Of a stretch of DNA of 7,001 bases, positions 1-7,001 are shown piece after piece. Below the pieces are notes generated by a model that saw only the letters and a program-made list of their open reading frames with translations, was not told the origin of the DNA and searched no databases. Positions within the stretch are counted from its first letter, which is position 1. Each line of letters begins with the position of its first letter. Source of the DNA: Bacteroidia bacterium (GTDB lineage: Bacteria; Bacteroidota; Bacteroidia; Bacteroidales; GCA-2748055); contig SPBY01000144.1 of assembly GCA_004525825.1 (NCBI GenBank), positions 1 through 7,001 of the forward strand, given 5' to 3'. The translations under genes and the position numbers were made by a program.

Positions 1-787
1 CCATGGAGAGATGATCATCCACCGAAGCCACAATATCGGCCGAGGTCTTCCAGAGAAGCAGCAGGTATAACAGGCTAAAAACAATGAAACTGTTTACCAT
101 TGTAATCAGCACTCTCACCGGACTGGTGGCGTAGAGTCCGGCATTGTCAAACAAAACCAGCTTGAACCAGTAGAGGGGATACTGATAGAGTCCCCTTAAG
201 CGATTCTGTGCCACAGATTCAGTCAGATTGGCCCTGGATTCGTTCCTTTTGAATTCCACATAAGCGTAATCTTCGGAATTATAGAGACCCAGATTTTTGA
301 AATTCTCTTTCAGTATCCTGAATTGCTCTGCTCTGAGACGATGGCTGCTCTGAGTCTGTGAATTGATCAGGCTTTTGACCTGATTCCTTTTCCAGTCGAT
401 ATAGAACCGGCCAATGAGTCGCATGCCCCCCATGTAGAGTGTCTGAACCACTGAATTGAATTCATGTGGATTTAAGTCTATGATGTCCCGGACTATGGTA
501 TTGCTCAGGTCAATGCTAAGGCATTGTTGAACCCTCAGGTCTATAAATCCATCGAGGTGACAAAATCTCAGTGAAAGGGTGTGAAACCAGGATTTATAGA
601 AGCTTACCTTCTCAAAGCCGAAACTGGTGCGCTCGAAGCTCACATCCACATTTTCGAACATCACCTCTTCAAAACTGAAAGAACCAGATCCCAGCACTAC
701 ACGCTTAAAGCTGAATTTGCCGGCACCCATCTCACACTCATCGAACACCACCTCTCCCTCACCAAACTGAGATCGGTTGAAATTGAC
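1..787 (-). pseudogene. Continuation of the same repeat gene in another frame: repeats, linker and membrane segment, cut by left edge
   Basis: Read from 787 to position 2 this frame has no stop (262 codons) and clearly continues the gene begun at 1332. It resumes with VNFNRSQFGEGE, VVFDECEMGAGK, FSFKRVVLGSGS, FSFEEVMFENVD, VSFERTSFGFEK and VSFYKSWFHTLS. Looser repeats follow. Next comes a charged helical linker with ILKENFKNLGLYNSEDYAYV and EFKRNES (about 220-325), and then a hydrophobic stretch VLITMVNSFIVFSLLYLLLL (about 50-112) that looks like a transmembrane helix. The gene runs off the window at position 1. The linker and the preceding NAGLYATSPVRV resemble, from memory, Bacteroidota pentapeptide-repeat proteins with a C-terminal two-helix ion-channel domain; the pore region would lie outside the window, so that is unproven. 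There is no plausible separate start, so expression depends on the frame break being an error or being bypassed. Labelled a pseudogene on present sequence. Confidence 0.65.
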
Positions 788-1008
788 CCTTTCGTCCCAT
801 CGCCAAAACAGCAGTTTTTGAATGAAACCTCTGCAGCATCGATATGTACATTCTTAAAATTGAAGTAGCCCTCCGGAAAATGTGTGTTATGAAAAGTAAG
901 ATGTTCTGTCTTAAAGTGAGCGGACTCAAAAATGACATCTCCCCTGTTTATCCATGCGCCTTCGAGACTGAACTCGATCCCTTCAAATATGGCATTCGAA
1001 AAATCCAG
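572..1008 (-). repeat. Twelve tandem 12-residue pentapeptide-like coding repeats
   Basis: Protein-level repeats, not DNA-identical ones. Eleven units are exactly 36 bases each, and the sixth, which carries the frame break, is 41 bases. Hydrophobic residues, mostly Phe and Val, sit at unit positions 1, 3 and 8, giving alternating spacings of 5 and 7 between the main Phe positions. Unit-to-unit divergence in DNA sequence is high, so slippage between units is unlikely. Confidence 0.75.
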
Positions 1009-1332
1009 GTTGGCATCCCCTCCAAAGAGGGAGTTCCTGGCTGTAAATCCCTTCAGAATAACTACTTCCTTTTCTTCCAGATTCCTGGTTAAACGATAGT
1101 CGCGAAGGGAAAATTTCTCGATATAACAGTTATCCAGATTCAGCTCTTCTCCCCTGTCTATGGCCTTGTAAATCTCCTTTTCACCCAGGTAGCCCATCAG
1201 TTCGACCAGGGGCTTCTCTCTCCCCTCCACCTGGAAATGGATTAAGGCTGTAGCCGGGAATCTAAGCCCGGCATTAGTTTCAAACTTGAGTTTCTTGATT
1301 TCTGTTTTAAAAGAGGAGTGTCCCGGTATCAT
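697..1332 (-). CDS. 5' part of a frameshifted pentapeptide-like repeat protein
   Basis: As it stands, this frame gives 211 residues and stops at 697. The ATG at 1332 lies 34 bases after the nuclease stop, so co-transcription with the upstream genes is plausible, though no clear Shine-Dalgarno site is visible. Residues 1-108 are a mixed region without a motif I recognise. From residue 109 a 12-residue repeat begins, of the form [LFV]-x-[FL]-x4-[FI]-x4: LDFSNAIFEGIE, FSLEGAWINRGD, VIFESAHFKTEH, LTFHNTHFPEGY, FNFKNVHIDAAE, then VSFKNCCF. This resembles Pentapeptide_3-type right-handed beta-helices. After VSFKNCCF the pattern collapses into unrelated residues (about 35 codons, Ser- and Arg-rich), while the repeat resumes in another frame. 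The last ~35 residues are therefore probably not native. No signal peptide is seen, and the function is unknown. Confidence 0.7.
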   Translation of the reverse strand: MIPGHSSFKTEIKKLKFETNAGLRFPATALIHFQVEGREKPLVELMGYLGEKEIYKAIDRGEELNLDNCYIEKFSLRDYRLTRNLEEKEVVILKGFTARNSLFGGDANLDFSNAIFEGIEFSLEGAWINRGDVIFESAHFKTEHLTFHNTHFPEGYFNFKNVHIDAAEVSFKNCCFGDGTKGSISTDLSLVRERWCSMSVRWVPANSALSV

Positions 1333-1366
1333 AGGTAAAGGGTTTATCTACAAAATATAGCAAAAC
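1333..1366 (-). other. 34-base gap between nuclease gene and repeat-protein gene
   Basis: This is the only intergenic stretch in the window, and it is AT-rich. No hairpin followed by a T-run is visible, so transcription may read through into the repeat-protein gene. A TATATTTTG is present, but its spacing does not fit the Bacteroidota -7 consensus TAnnTTTG, and no -33 element sits at the right distance. Confidence 0.6.
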
Positions 1367-4237
1367 TCACTCAATGGAATTCCGGCTGCAGAGCTCTGTA
1401 AAATCACAATAGCTGCATTTCTCACCATTTTCTCTCTGAGTAAAAGGAATGTTTGGATCATACAAACGCTGAAGCACCTCCTTCATGTGCTCCAGAAACT
1501 CCTCCTCAAGTTCAGCAAATGATTCTACCCTTCCCCCCTGGCCCCTGCTCTTCATGACCAATGCCGGATCGAAGGGCTCCTCAAAGAGGGCTTTCATAAC
1601 ATAGAGTCCGGGCTGAATCTGTTCGCCTGGATAAGAATCACCTACAAGCCAGGCATAAAGAAGTGTTTGCATGGCAGCTGAATTTCGCTTACTCTGTGTG
1701 CTGTCAAAAAGCGAATTCAGAGAAGGGAATTCCAGTTTTGCTCCCCCTGTTTTATAATCAATAACACGGAGAACCTTACCCAGTCTGTCGACCCTGTCTA
1801 TTTTGCCTCCAAGTCGAAGCACTCGCGATCCACCTGCACTGTCTATTTCCAGTTTCCTTTCGTATCTGTTTTCTACCGATACCAGCGTAAAGGGAGCCAG
1901 CTTAAGGTCCGTATCAATAATCTTCACCAGGTAGCGGAGCATGACCTGAAACATGATGATATTCCTGCCCTCCAGTTTTCCTTTCCTTCTTCCCCTGAAG
2001 TGGTGCTTAAGGAATATCTCCCTGAGTACGCGTTCGGCCTGATCGGAACGGGTCAGGGTCATCAACTCCTCCCGGGTAATCTGCTCTTGGTTCCTCTGGG
2101 CAATCTCGCTGTACAAGACATGCAGGGTGTCGTGCAACACGGTGCCAAAACCGGCCGCACCTATCTCCTCCTCAACCTCATCGGCTTCGCCAATGCCCGC
2201 CAGGTAGCGGAGGTAAAATTTCAATGAACAATCGATGTAGGTATTGATGGCAGTTGGAGACAGGTATCTTCCATCCTCCTGATCCAGCAAATACACCTCC
2301 AGCTTCTTAGTGATCTCAGGGCTGTGGACCACCTCCACGGTCGGGATCTCCCGGGTATGCACTTCCAGTCCAGGTCTGATTACCTGGGTACCTCTTTCAA
2401 AGATCACCTGGTAGAGGTATCGGCTCATCTCTCCGGATTTTACACCCTCGGTACCGCTGTTATACAGAAGATCCACCTTTTCGGCACGCTGCATCAATCG
2501 ATAGAAATAGTACGCGTAAATGGCATCCATATCCTCTCTGGCAGGCATTTGGAAAGCCAGCCTTAGTGAATAGGGGATGTTGGAGGGTGCCCCATGAGAG
2601 GCAGGCATGGTTTCCTCGTTCATGGAAAGCAGGATCACATGCCTGAAATCCAGCATCCGGGTCTCCAGGATACCCATAAGCTGCAAACCTGAAAGGGGCT
2701 CTCCTTCAAAAGGGATCCGAAGGCCCGAAAGAGATTTACGCAGCAAACTCTCCAGAATGGATGCGGTGATGGAGGGCCTTTTTATCAATAAATTATCCAG
2801 TTTGTTCAAGTGGGTCAGCAAACGGAAAATAAATTCTCGGTCCAGTGCTTTTTGCATTTGCTCTTCCGGGTCAGAAAACCCTTCCAGGATGTGCATAAAG
2901 ATTCCCCGGAGGTAATCGACCAGTCCGGAAGCACTCTCCACCAGGCGAAAAATTCTAAGTTCCAGTTCCCCGGTAAACATCGTATTCTCCACCATGATCA
3001 GGTTGCTGCTTAAAATTTTACCGTACAGTTCACTAGCTGAAGAACCTGCTATCTTCCTGAAGTAAGGATGCAGCAGAATGGCCATTACATCCTTGTGATA
3101 AAAAGAGACTCCTCCTTCTGCGAGTGATCTGGCATGGTGGTGTAAACGCAGCAGAGCTTCGGTAAAACCAAAGACCGGAGTATTCTTCATGGGATATCCC
3201 ATGGTCACATTGATCTCTTCCGTATCCCCCGGAAGGGACATCAGGACCGGCAGCAACAACTCCTCGTCGCACAACACCACTGCAGTATCGGTACAATCCC
3301 CCGAAGATTCCGACCCTCTCTCCTCCAGTATCCTGTGCACAGTTTTGGCTTGTAGCACATCGGTGGGAAGCTCAAAGATCCTGATCTCCTTCTCCCCTTC
3401 CAGACCTCTGAAATCCTCAAGTTCGGCTGCCTGGGGAAATTGTTTCAAATTTTCTCTCAGGAATCGCCCTGCTTCGCTTTGAGCATCACCCACATAACGG
3501 ACATCATGATCCCAGTAAAACTCTGCTCCGTGTATTTTTAGCCAGGCAAAGATTCGTTTTTCACATCGGTTAAGGGCATTGAAACCTGCCACAATGGTCT
3601 TACCCTCCCAGCCATCCTCCATCTCTCCTGCAGCGATCCTTTCGGCAATCTCCCGGTATTGCATTCCGGGGTATGCTTTCCCCTCTGCCCTAAGCTCCTG
3701 TCGGAACCTCTCATAGATCAAAGGGAGTTGCTTCCAGGTGTTCAGGAACTCCTCCTTCTCAGGGGTCAGTTCGCCCGAATGAAAGCCTGTCCAGAACTGT
3801 CGGATAAATGCGATCTGATCCTCTTCAAGCCCGGCCAGGGGTTCCTCAAGTGCTTTTAGATCCATGATGTTGGCAAACAAGATCTCGGCATCTACCAGGT
3901 ACTTGTCCAGCTCATCAAAATCCCTGATCATTGTTTCACCCCGGTGGTAGAACTCGTCCAGTGTGTCGGGCCGGTTCACCACTGCCTGGTAAACATCATA
4001 CAGGCCAAAGAGCAGTTCCACCGGATCGCCCTGTTCCAGCCAACTGATCTCCTTGATGAAATCTGTCATGGATAACACAAGGGGAGCCCATCCTGTCTTT
4101 CTGGCCTGCACGGCAAGATGCCTTTGCAAGAAGAGTCCGGCCCTCCGGTTGGGGAGGATAATCCGGGTCCTTCCCAGCAGGTCCGGATCGCTTGCTGAAA
4201 GGTGTATGGCCAGCGTTTCAAGTATGGGCTGTTTCAT
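1367..4237 (-). CDS. AddB-like protein with C-terminal Fe-S PD-(D/E)XK nuclease domain
   Basis: An intact 956-residue protein resembling the AddB subunit of AddAB helicase-nucleases (PDDEXK_1 family, RecB-type nuclease at the C-terminus). The N-terminus (about 1-40) has TRIILPNRRAGLFLQ, which matches the strand after the P-loop in AddB, but no GxxGxGKS/T Walker A is present. The middle (about 530-605) has VILLSMNEETMPAS...NIPYSLR...MSRYLYQ, a segment typical of AddB-like inactive helicase cores. The C-terminal nuclease starts at LSPTAINTYIDCSLKFY. It carries H702, D814 (GKIDRVDR), D827 and K829 (VIDYKTG) and Q857xxxY861. Cys670 with Cys941, Cys944 and Cys950 (CSYCDFTELC) has the 1+3 arrangement that binds a 4Fe-4S cluster in AddB-type nucleases. 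The ATG at 4237 overlaps the radical SAM stop (ATGA). With the AddA-like gene two places upstream, it likely forms a recombination or repair end-resection complex. Confidence is high for the family and lower for the assembled complex. Confidence 0.92.
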   Translation of the reverse strand: MKQPILETLAIHLSASDPDLLGRTRIILPNRRAGLFLQRHLAVQARKTGWAPLVLSMTDFIKEISWLEQGDPVELLFGLYDVYQAVVNRPDTLDEFYHRGETMIRDFDELDKYLVDAEILFANIMDLKALEEPLAGLEEDQIAFIRQFWTGFHSGELTPEKEEFLNTWKQLPLIYERFRQELRAEGKAYPGMQYREIAERIAAGEMEDGWEGKTIVAGFNALNRCEKRIFAWLKIHGAEFYWDHDVRYVGDAQSEAGRFLRENLKQFPQAAELEDFRGLEGEKEIRIFELPTDVLQAKTVHRILEERGSESSGDCTDTAVVLCDEELLLPVLMSLPGDTEEINVTMGYPMKNTPVFGFTEALLRLHHHARSLAEGGVSFYHKDVMAILLHPYFRKIAGSSASELYGKILSSNLIMVENTMFTGELELRIFRLVESASGLVDYLRGIFMHILEGFSDPEEQMQKALDREFIFRLLTHLNKLDNLLIKRPSITASILESLLRKSLSGLRIPFEGEPLSGLQLMGILETRMLDFRHVILLSMNEETMPASHGAPSNIPYSLRLAFQMPAREDMDAIYAYYFYRLMQRAEKVDLLYNSGTEGVKSGEMSRYLYQVIFERGTQVIRPGLEVHTREIPTVEVVHSPEITKKLEVYLLDQEDGRYLSPTAINTYIDCSLKFYLRYLAGIGEADEVEEEIGAAGFGTVLHDTLHVLYSEIAQRNQEQITREELMTLTRSDQAERVLREIFLKHHFRGRRKGKLEGRNIIMFQVMLRYLVKIIDTDLKLAPFTLVSVENRYERKLEIDSAGGSRVLRLGGKIDRVDRLGKVLRVIDYKTGGAKLEFPSLNSLFDSTQSKRNSAAMQTLLYAWLVGDSYPGEQIQPGLYVMKALFEEPFDPALVMKSRGQGGRVESFAELEEEFLEHMKEVLQRLYDPNIPFTQRENGEKCSYCDFTELCSRNSIE
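4234..4237 (-). promoter_or_regulatory. ATGA stop/start overlap, radical SAM to AddB-like gene
   Basis: The stop of the radical SAM gene (TGA 4236-4234) overlaps the ATG of the nuclease gene (4237-4235). The preceding bases (TTTAAATTGGACAT) hold no strong Shine-Dalgarno site, which fits coupled translation. Confidence 0.8.
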
Positions 4238-5181
4238 ATGTCCAATTTAAAATGTTTGCCCTGCCAGCTGTCATGTTTTTCGAGCAATTCTTCAAAGTTC
4301 CGCAGTACAGCGTCGTACCTTACACCCCATCCTTCTCTCAATCCCATTCCCGGATTTACTTCACCAGCAATGCGTTCCACCACAAAAGCAGGATTGAGTT
4401 TTTCCAACATCTCCATCATCAACTGCAGGTAGCTTTCCATGGTAAACTCCATAAAATCGCCCGGACTCTCCTCATATTCCCTTGCCATGGCGGTCCCCTT
4501 AATTAGCTGAAGCTGGTGGAATTTAATATTGCTTAGGGGCCAAGAAGAAACCACCTCTGCCACTTCCAGGAAATCCTCCCTATTCTCACCCGGCAAGCCA
4601 ACAATCAGGTGCCCTCCCACTTGAATCCCCCTTCCTGCCGTCTCCTGAATGGCCCTGATACTCGTCTCCACATCATGTCCACGATTCACCCGCTCCAGAG
4701 TCCTGTTAAAAACCGATTCGATGCCGTACTCCACCACCACATGGCACCGTTGTGAAAGCTCCTGAAAATAATCCAGTTTTTCTTCATCCACACAATCGGG
4801 TCTGGTACCCACCACGATCCCGATGATTCCTGGAACCCTTAGTGCCTGTTCATACAATACTTTCAGCTCATCCAGTCCGGCATAGGTATTGGAATAGGCC
4901 TGAAAATAGGCCAGATACTGGGTGGCTTTCCTGTACCTTTTTCTATGAAATGCCATGCCCTGCAGAATCTGCTCACTGATCAACTTCTCAGCTTTGTTGT
5001 AGGAAGGGTTGAAGGCTTTGTTGTTGCAGAAGGTGCATCCTCCGGTTCCGCAGGTGCCGTCCCGGTTGGGACATGTAAATCCGGCATCAATGGTGATTTT
5101 CTGAACCCGTTGTCCAAAATGCCTACGGAAATAATCACTGTAAGCATTCAGCCTCCTTTCTGTGCCCCAGGGATAGATCAT
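4234..5181 (-). CDS. TIGR01212/YhcC-type radical SAM protein
   Basis: About 315 residues, matching the usual length of the TIGR01212 (E. coli YhcC-like) radical SAM family, whose reaction is, as far as I know, not established. Numbered from the chosen start, a CX11CX2C cluster site (C37, C49, C52; CPNRDG...GGCTFC) replaces the classic CX3CX2C and fits this family's [4Fe-4S]/SAM site. Further family signatures are GTRPDCVDEEKLDYF, EYGIES...RVNRGHD, GGHLIVGLPGE and IKFHQLQLIKGT. An additional Cys (C44) lies inside the cluster loop. The start at 5181 is preferred over an in-frame ATG at 5223: it gives a 4-base ATGA overlap with the helicase stop, an AGAGG lies four bases upstream, and family members begin just before the conserved 'N-x-Y-S-D-Y' region, whereas the 14 extra residues look like helicase coding sequence read in another frame. 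Its own stop overlaps the ATG of the nuclease gene downstream, again as ATGA. The placement suggests co-expression with DNA repair genes, but a functional link is inference. Confidence 0.93.
   Translation of the reverse strand: MIYPWGTERRLNAYSDYFRRHFGQRVQKITIDAGFTCPNRDGTCGTGGCTFCNNKAFNPSYNKAEKLISEQILQGMAFHRKRYRKATQYLAYFQAYSNTYAGLDELKVLYEQALRVPGIIGIVVGTRPDCVDEEKLDYFQELSQRCHVVVEYGIESVFNRTLERVNRGHDVETSIRAIQETAGRGIQVGGHLIVGLPGENREDFLEVAEVVSSWPLSNIKFHQLQLIKGTAMAREYEESPGDFMEFTMESYLQLMMEMLEKLNPAFVVERIAGEVNPGMGLREGWGVRYDAVLRNFEELLEKHDSWQGKHFKLDI
5178..5181 (-). promoter_or_regulatory. ATGA stop/start overlap, helicase to radical SAM gene
   Basis: The TGA of the helicase gene (5180-5178) and the ATG of the radical SAM gene (5181-5179) share bases. 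Such overlaps usually allow termination-reinitiation by the same ribosome. A purine-rich AGAGG lies four bases before the ATG. This overlap decides the start of the radical SAM gene in favour of 5181. Confidence 0.8.
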
Positions 5182-7001
5182 GATGCCTCTACTTTTACAG
5201 TTAAATCCAGCATCACATACCATAGATAGCCTTCCACCCTCTTGAATCCCATAAGCTTCAGTTGCTCCATGTATTGGCTGACCTGCTTATGGTAGGAAGC
5301 TTTCTCCGATTCACCAAATTTAAAATCGATCACTGTGGCCTTATCCCCCTCAACAATCACCCTGTCGGGCCTCAAGACCTCCCCCGAGCCGCAAAGCAGG
5401 CTTCGTTCCTTGAAAATGCTTAGCGATTCACGCAGGGAGAACCAGTCAGAAATATCCTTTCGAGCGATCATCTCCCGCACATACAGGGCCAGGGACTCAC
5501 GCTCCTTTTCCGGCAGTAGTCCATCCTTTGTAAGGCTTTCCACAGCCCGGTCCACATCCTCAGCGGTGTCGATCATGGAAAACAGCTGGTGCATCAGGTT
5601 GCCATACATTCTTCCAGTCCTGAACATCCCCTCCTCATCCACAAAATACTGATCGCTGCGCAAGTGTACCTTGAGCAATCGTTTCCCCCTGTTCACAGGA
5701 TAGCTGGCAAACTTCCAGGGATCCTCTGCCTCCGGTTCAAGCTTGTAACGGGGCATCTCCCCCAGGGAAAAAACTTTTCCCTTCATGGAGCTGCGCAAAA
5801 CCCCCGTACAAGGCTGATCGTCCGGGACCCTGTCCAGAATGGCCTGCATGAGGTCCCCTGTATTCTTCACACCGTCTGCCTCTTTATGCGGGATCCCTAT
5901 GTATAGCAGATCCCTGGCCCTGGTGAATGCCACATACATCAGGTTCAGGCGATCCATATAGCCTTTCATCCGCTCGGTGTAATAGGCACTGGAAAACAGG
6001 GTAAAGACCATTTTGGAACTAAAGCGCACCGGGACCACTGGTATCCGATCCAGGGGAGTACCCGCTGTATGGCACCAGATTATGTTGGTGTTCCTGGCTT
6101 CTGTGGTCAGACTCCAGTCACAAAACGGAACCACCACGGCTTTAAATTCCAGGCCCTTGGCCTTATGTATGGTAATGATTTTTATGGCATTGGATGCCTC
6201 AGAGAAGGAGATGCTTTTTCCGGCACCGCTTTGCTCCCAGTATTCCAGAAACTCCCCAATCCCCATGGGTCCCCTGCGTTGCAAGTCAATGACTAAATCC
6301 TGAAATGCCTGCAGGTAAGGCAGATCGTCTGTGCGTTTCCCCAGATCCAGTATCTCGATCAGGCTTTCTGTCAATTCAAACAAGGGCAACTGTTTGAGCA
6401 GCTCCTGCTGGGTAATGAATTCATCGGGCAGTAGATCTTCCGGGGAAAGATTGTTTTGAAGAAGATGTCCTGTTTCGATCCCTGAAATCAATCCAGCCTG
6501 GCTGGCGTGGTATTTCAGCAGGGCATTGTTTATCTCATGATCGGGATACAGCTGGTAACGGAGCATGGAGATCAATAAGGATACAGCCGTGTTGTAGCCC
6601 AGCAGTAGAGAATCATTGGAAACCAGTTTGAACTGCCGATCTCTGCCTGTGCTCCTGGCATGCTCAAGCAGCCTGTTGGCCACAGCGATCCCCTCCTTCC
6701 TGGTCCGGACCAGGATCGCAATTTCCCCGGCTTCGACTCCTGTCTCCAGAATTTCATCTACCCAGGCAGGCAAGTCGTGAAGCACCTGATCTCTAAAGGG
6801 CTCCTCCTCAGTATCATACAACTCTGCCCTTATTCTGCCTCCGGTGCCCTGCAGTGCCTCGGGAATCTGCTGTACCACGTCTTTCCAGGCGCTTCTGAAA
6901 CGATTCACCTCCATATCGGCTTCCTGTTTGTGGGCCGAAGACGCATGCAACTCCTTTTCAATGATTTCTGAGAGAAGACGGGAGCTGAGCTGGAACACGG
7001 A
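5178..7001 (-). CDS. AddA-like UvrD/Rep helicase-nuclease, C-terminal part (5' end outside window)
   Basis: This is the C-terminal 608 codons (including the stop) of a superfamily 1A helicase fused to a RecB-family nuclease, probably the AddA-type subunit of a double-strand-break end-resection enzyme acting on cytoplasmic DNA. The frame is open to position 7001. A GTG at 6998 is internal, so the real start lies outside and the Walker A and DExx motifs are not visible. Seen in order: motif IV (GEIAILVRTRKEG, about 6690-6730), a VSNDSLLL segment typical of motif IVa, motif V (TIHKAKGLEFKAV, about 6131-6175) and motif VI (MYVAFTRARDLLYIG, about 5897-5942). The C-terminal nuclease follows, with a histidine in GNLMHQLF (about 5580-5605), PDRV with a likely catalytic Asp (about 5363-5371), VIDFKFG with Asp and Lys (about 5313-5335), and QVSQY (about 5281-5292). 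The stop overlaps the ATG of the next gene as ATGA, which suggests translational coupling. AddA assignment is strong by motifs and by the AddB-like partner downstream; a lone RecB-like helicase is the alternative. Confidence 0.9.
   Translation of the reverse strand, partial: SVFQLSSRLLSEIIEKELHASSAHKQEADMEVNRFRSAWKDVVQQIPEALQGTGGRIRAELYDTEEEPFRDQVLHDLPAWVDEILETGVEAGEIAILVRTRKEGIAVANRLLEHARSTGRDRQFKLVSNDSLLLGYNTAVSLLISMLRYQLYPDHEINNALLKYHASQAGLISGIETGHLLQNNLSPEDLLPDEFITQQELLKQLPLFELTESLIEILDLGKRTDDLPYLQAFQDLVIDLQRRGPMGIGEFLEYWEQSGAGKSISFSEASNAIKIITIHKAKGLEFKAVVVPFCDWSLTTEARNTNIIWCHTAGTPLDRIPVVPVRFSSKMVFTLFSSAYYTERMKGYMDRLNLMYVAFTRARDLLYIGIPHKEADGVKNTGDLMQAILDRVPDDQPCTGVLRSSMKGKVFSLGEMPRYKLEPEAEDPWKFASYPVNRGKRLLKVHLRSDQYFVDEEGMFRTGRMYGNLMHQLFSMIDTAEDVDRAVESLTKDGLLPEKERESLALYVREMIARKDISDWFSLRESLSIFKERSLLCGSGEVLRPDRVIVEGDKATVIDFKFGESEKASYHKQVSQYMEQLKLMGFKRVEGYLWYVMLDLTVKVEAS

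Noticed and set aside
787..812. Programmed -1 frameshift in the repeat gene
   Set aside because: The needed shift is -1 (or +2), but no X XXY YYZ heptamer lies in the right phase. G AAA GGG does not allow re-pairing, and the TTTTGG run allows only a single-tRNA slip. No strong downstream hairpin is evident.
581..868. Plus-strand frame 581-868 as a small gene
   Set aside because: It is the complement of the Phe-rich repeats; its His/Leu/Thr-rich translation is explained by the repeat coding on the opposite strand.
1333..1366. Bacteroidota-type promoter for the repeat gene (TATATTTTG)
   Set aside because: The element is one base off the TAnnTTTG consensus, and no -33 TTG lies at a suitable distance; the nearest upstream TTG is only about 13 bases away.
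3189..3482. Plus-strand open frames inside the nuclease and helicase genes (for example 3189-3482, 5335-5652, 6013-6303)
   Set aside because: They lie antisense to genes with clear conserved motifs, and their translations are low-complexity Ser/Pro/Leu-rich shadows with no recognisable domain.
5182..5223. Longer radical SAM start at 5223 adding 14 residues
   Set aside because: The extension overlaps helicase coding sequence by 46 bases, has no family resemblance, and competes with an ATGA-coupled start at 5181.
1367..7001. A new anti-phage defence system made of helicase, radical SAM protein and nuclease
   Set aside because: The helicase and nuclease show full AddA-like and AddB-like signatures expected of housekeeping end resection, there is no mobile-element or island signal around them, and the radical SAM protein is of the YhcC type, not viperin-like.

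Overview
The window holds four protein-coding genes, all on the minus strand and read from right (7001) to left (1). The packing is tight: two junctions are 4-base ATGA overlaps and one is a 34-base gap. There are no RNA genes, insertion sequences, CRISPR arrays or long non-coding stretches. The protein style suggests a Bacteroidota member, possibly Bacteroidales or Marinilabiliales-like. The reasons are an AddB-like nuclease with an N-terminus of the 'ILPNRRAGLF' type, a pentapeptide-like protein with a membrane tail of a kind I associate with this phylum, weak Shine-Dalgarno sites and mid-range base composition. This assignment is an inference from memory of such proteins, not a search result.

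Region 7001-5178 is the C-terminal 608 codons of a UvrD/Rep superfamily 1 helicase with a C-terminal PD-(D/E)XK nuclease domain (AddA-like); its N-terminal half lies outside the window. Region 5181-4234 is a TIGR01212/YhcC-type radical SAM protein. Region 4237-1367 is a 956-residue AddB-like protein with a C-terminal iron-sulphur PD-(D/E)XK nuclease domain. The helicase and nuclease genes most likely supply the two subunits of an AddAB-type double-strand-break end-processing enzyme. The radical SAM gene between them is coupled to both by ATGA overlaps, so the three appear to be one translationally coupled unit.

Region 1332-1 holds a fourth gene that continues past the left edge. It encodes about a dozen copies of a 12-residue, Phe-rich, pentapeptide-like repeat. 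A helical linker and at least one hydrophobic membrane segment follow. The reading frame is broken inside the sixth repeat, near 788-804. The downstream frame then stays open without a stop to position 1 and carries on the same repeat, so this is one gene split by a frameshift (or a sequencing error), not two genes.

The parts most worth a second look are the radical SAM gene embedded in the AddAB-type pair, the lack of a P-loop in the AddB-like subunit, and the repeat protein with its frame break.
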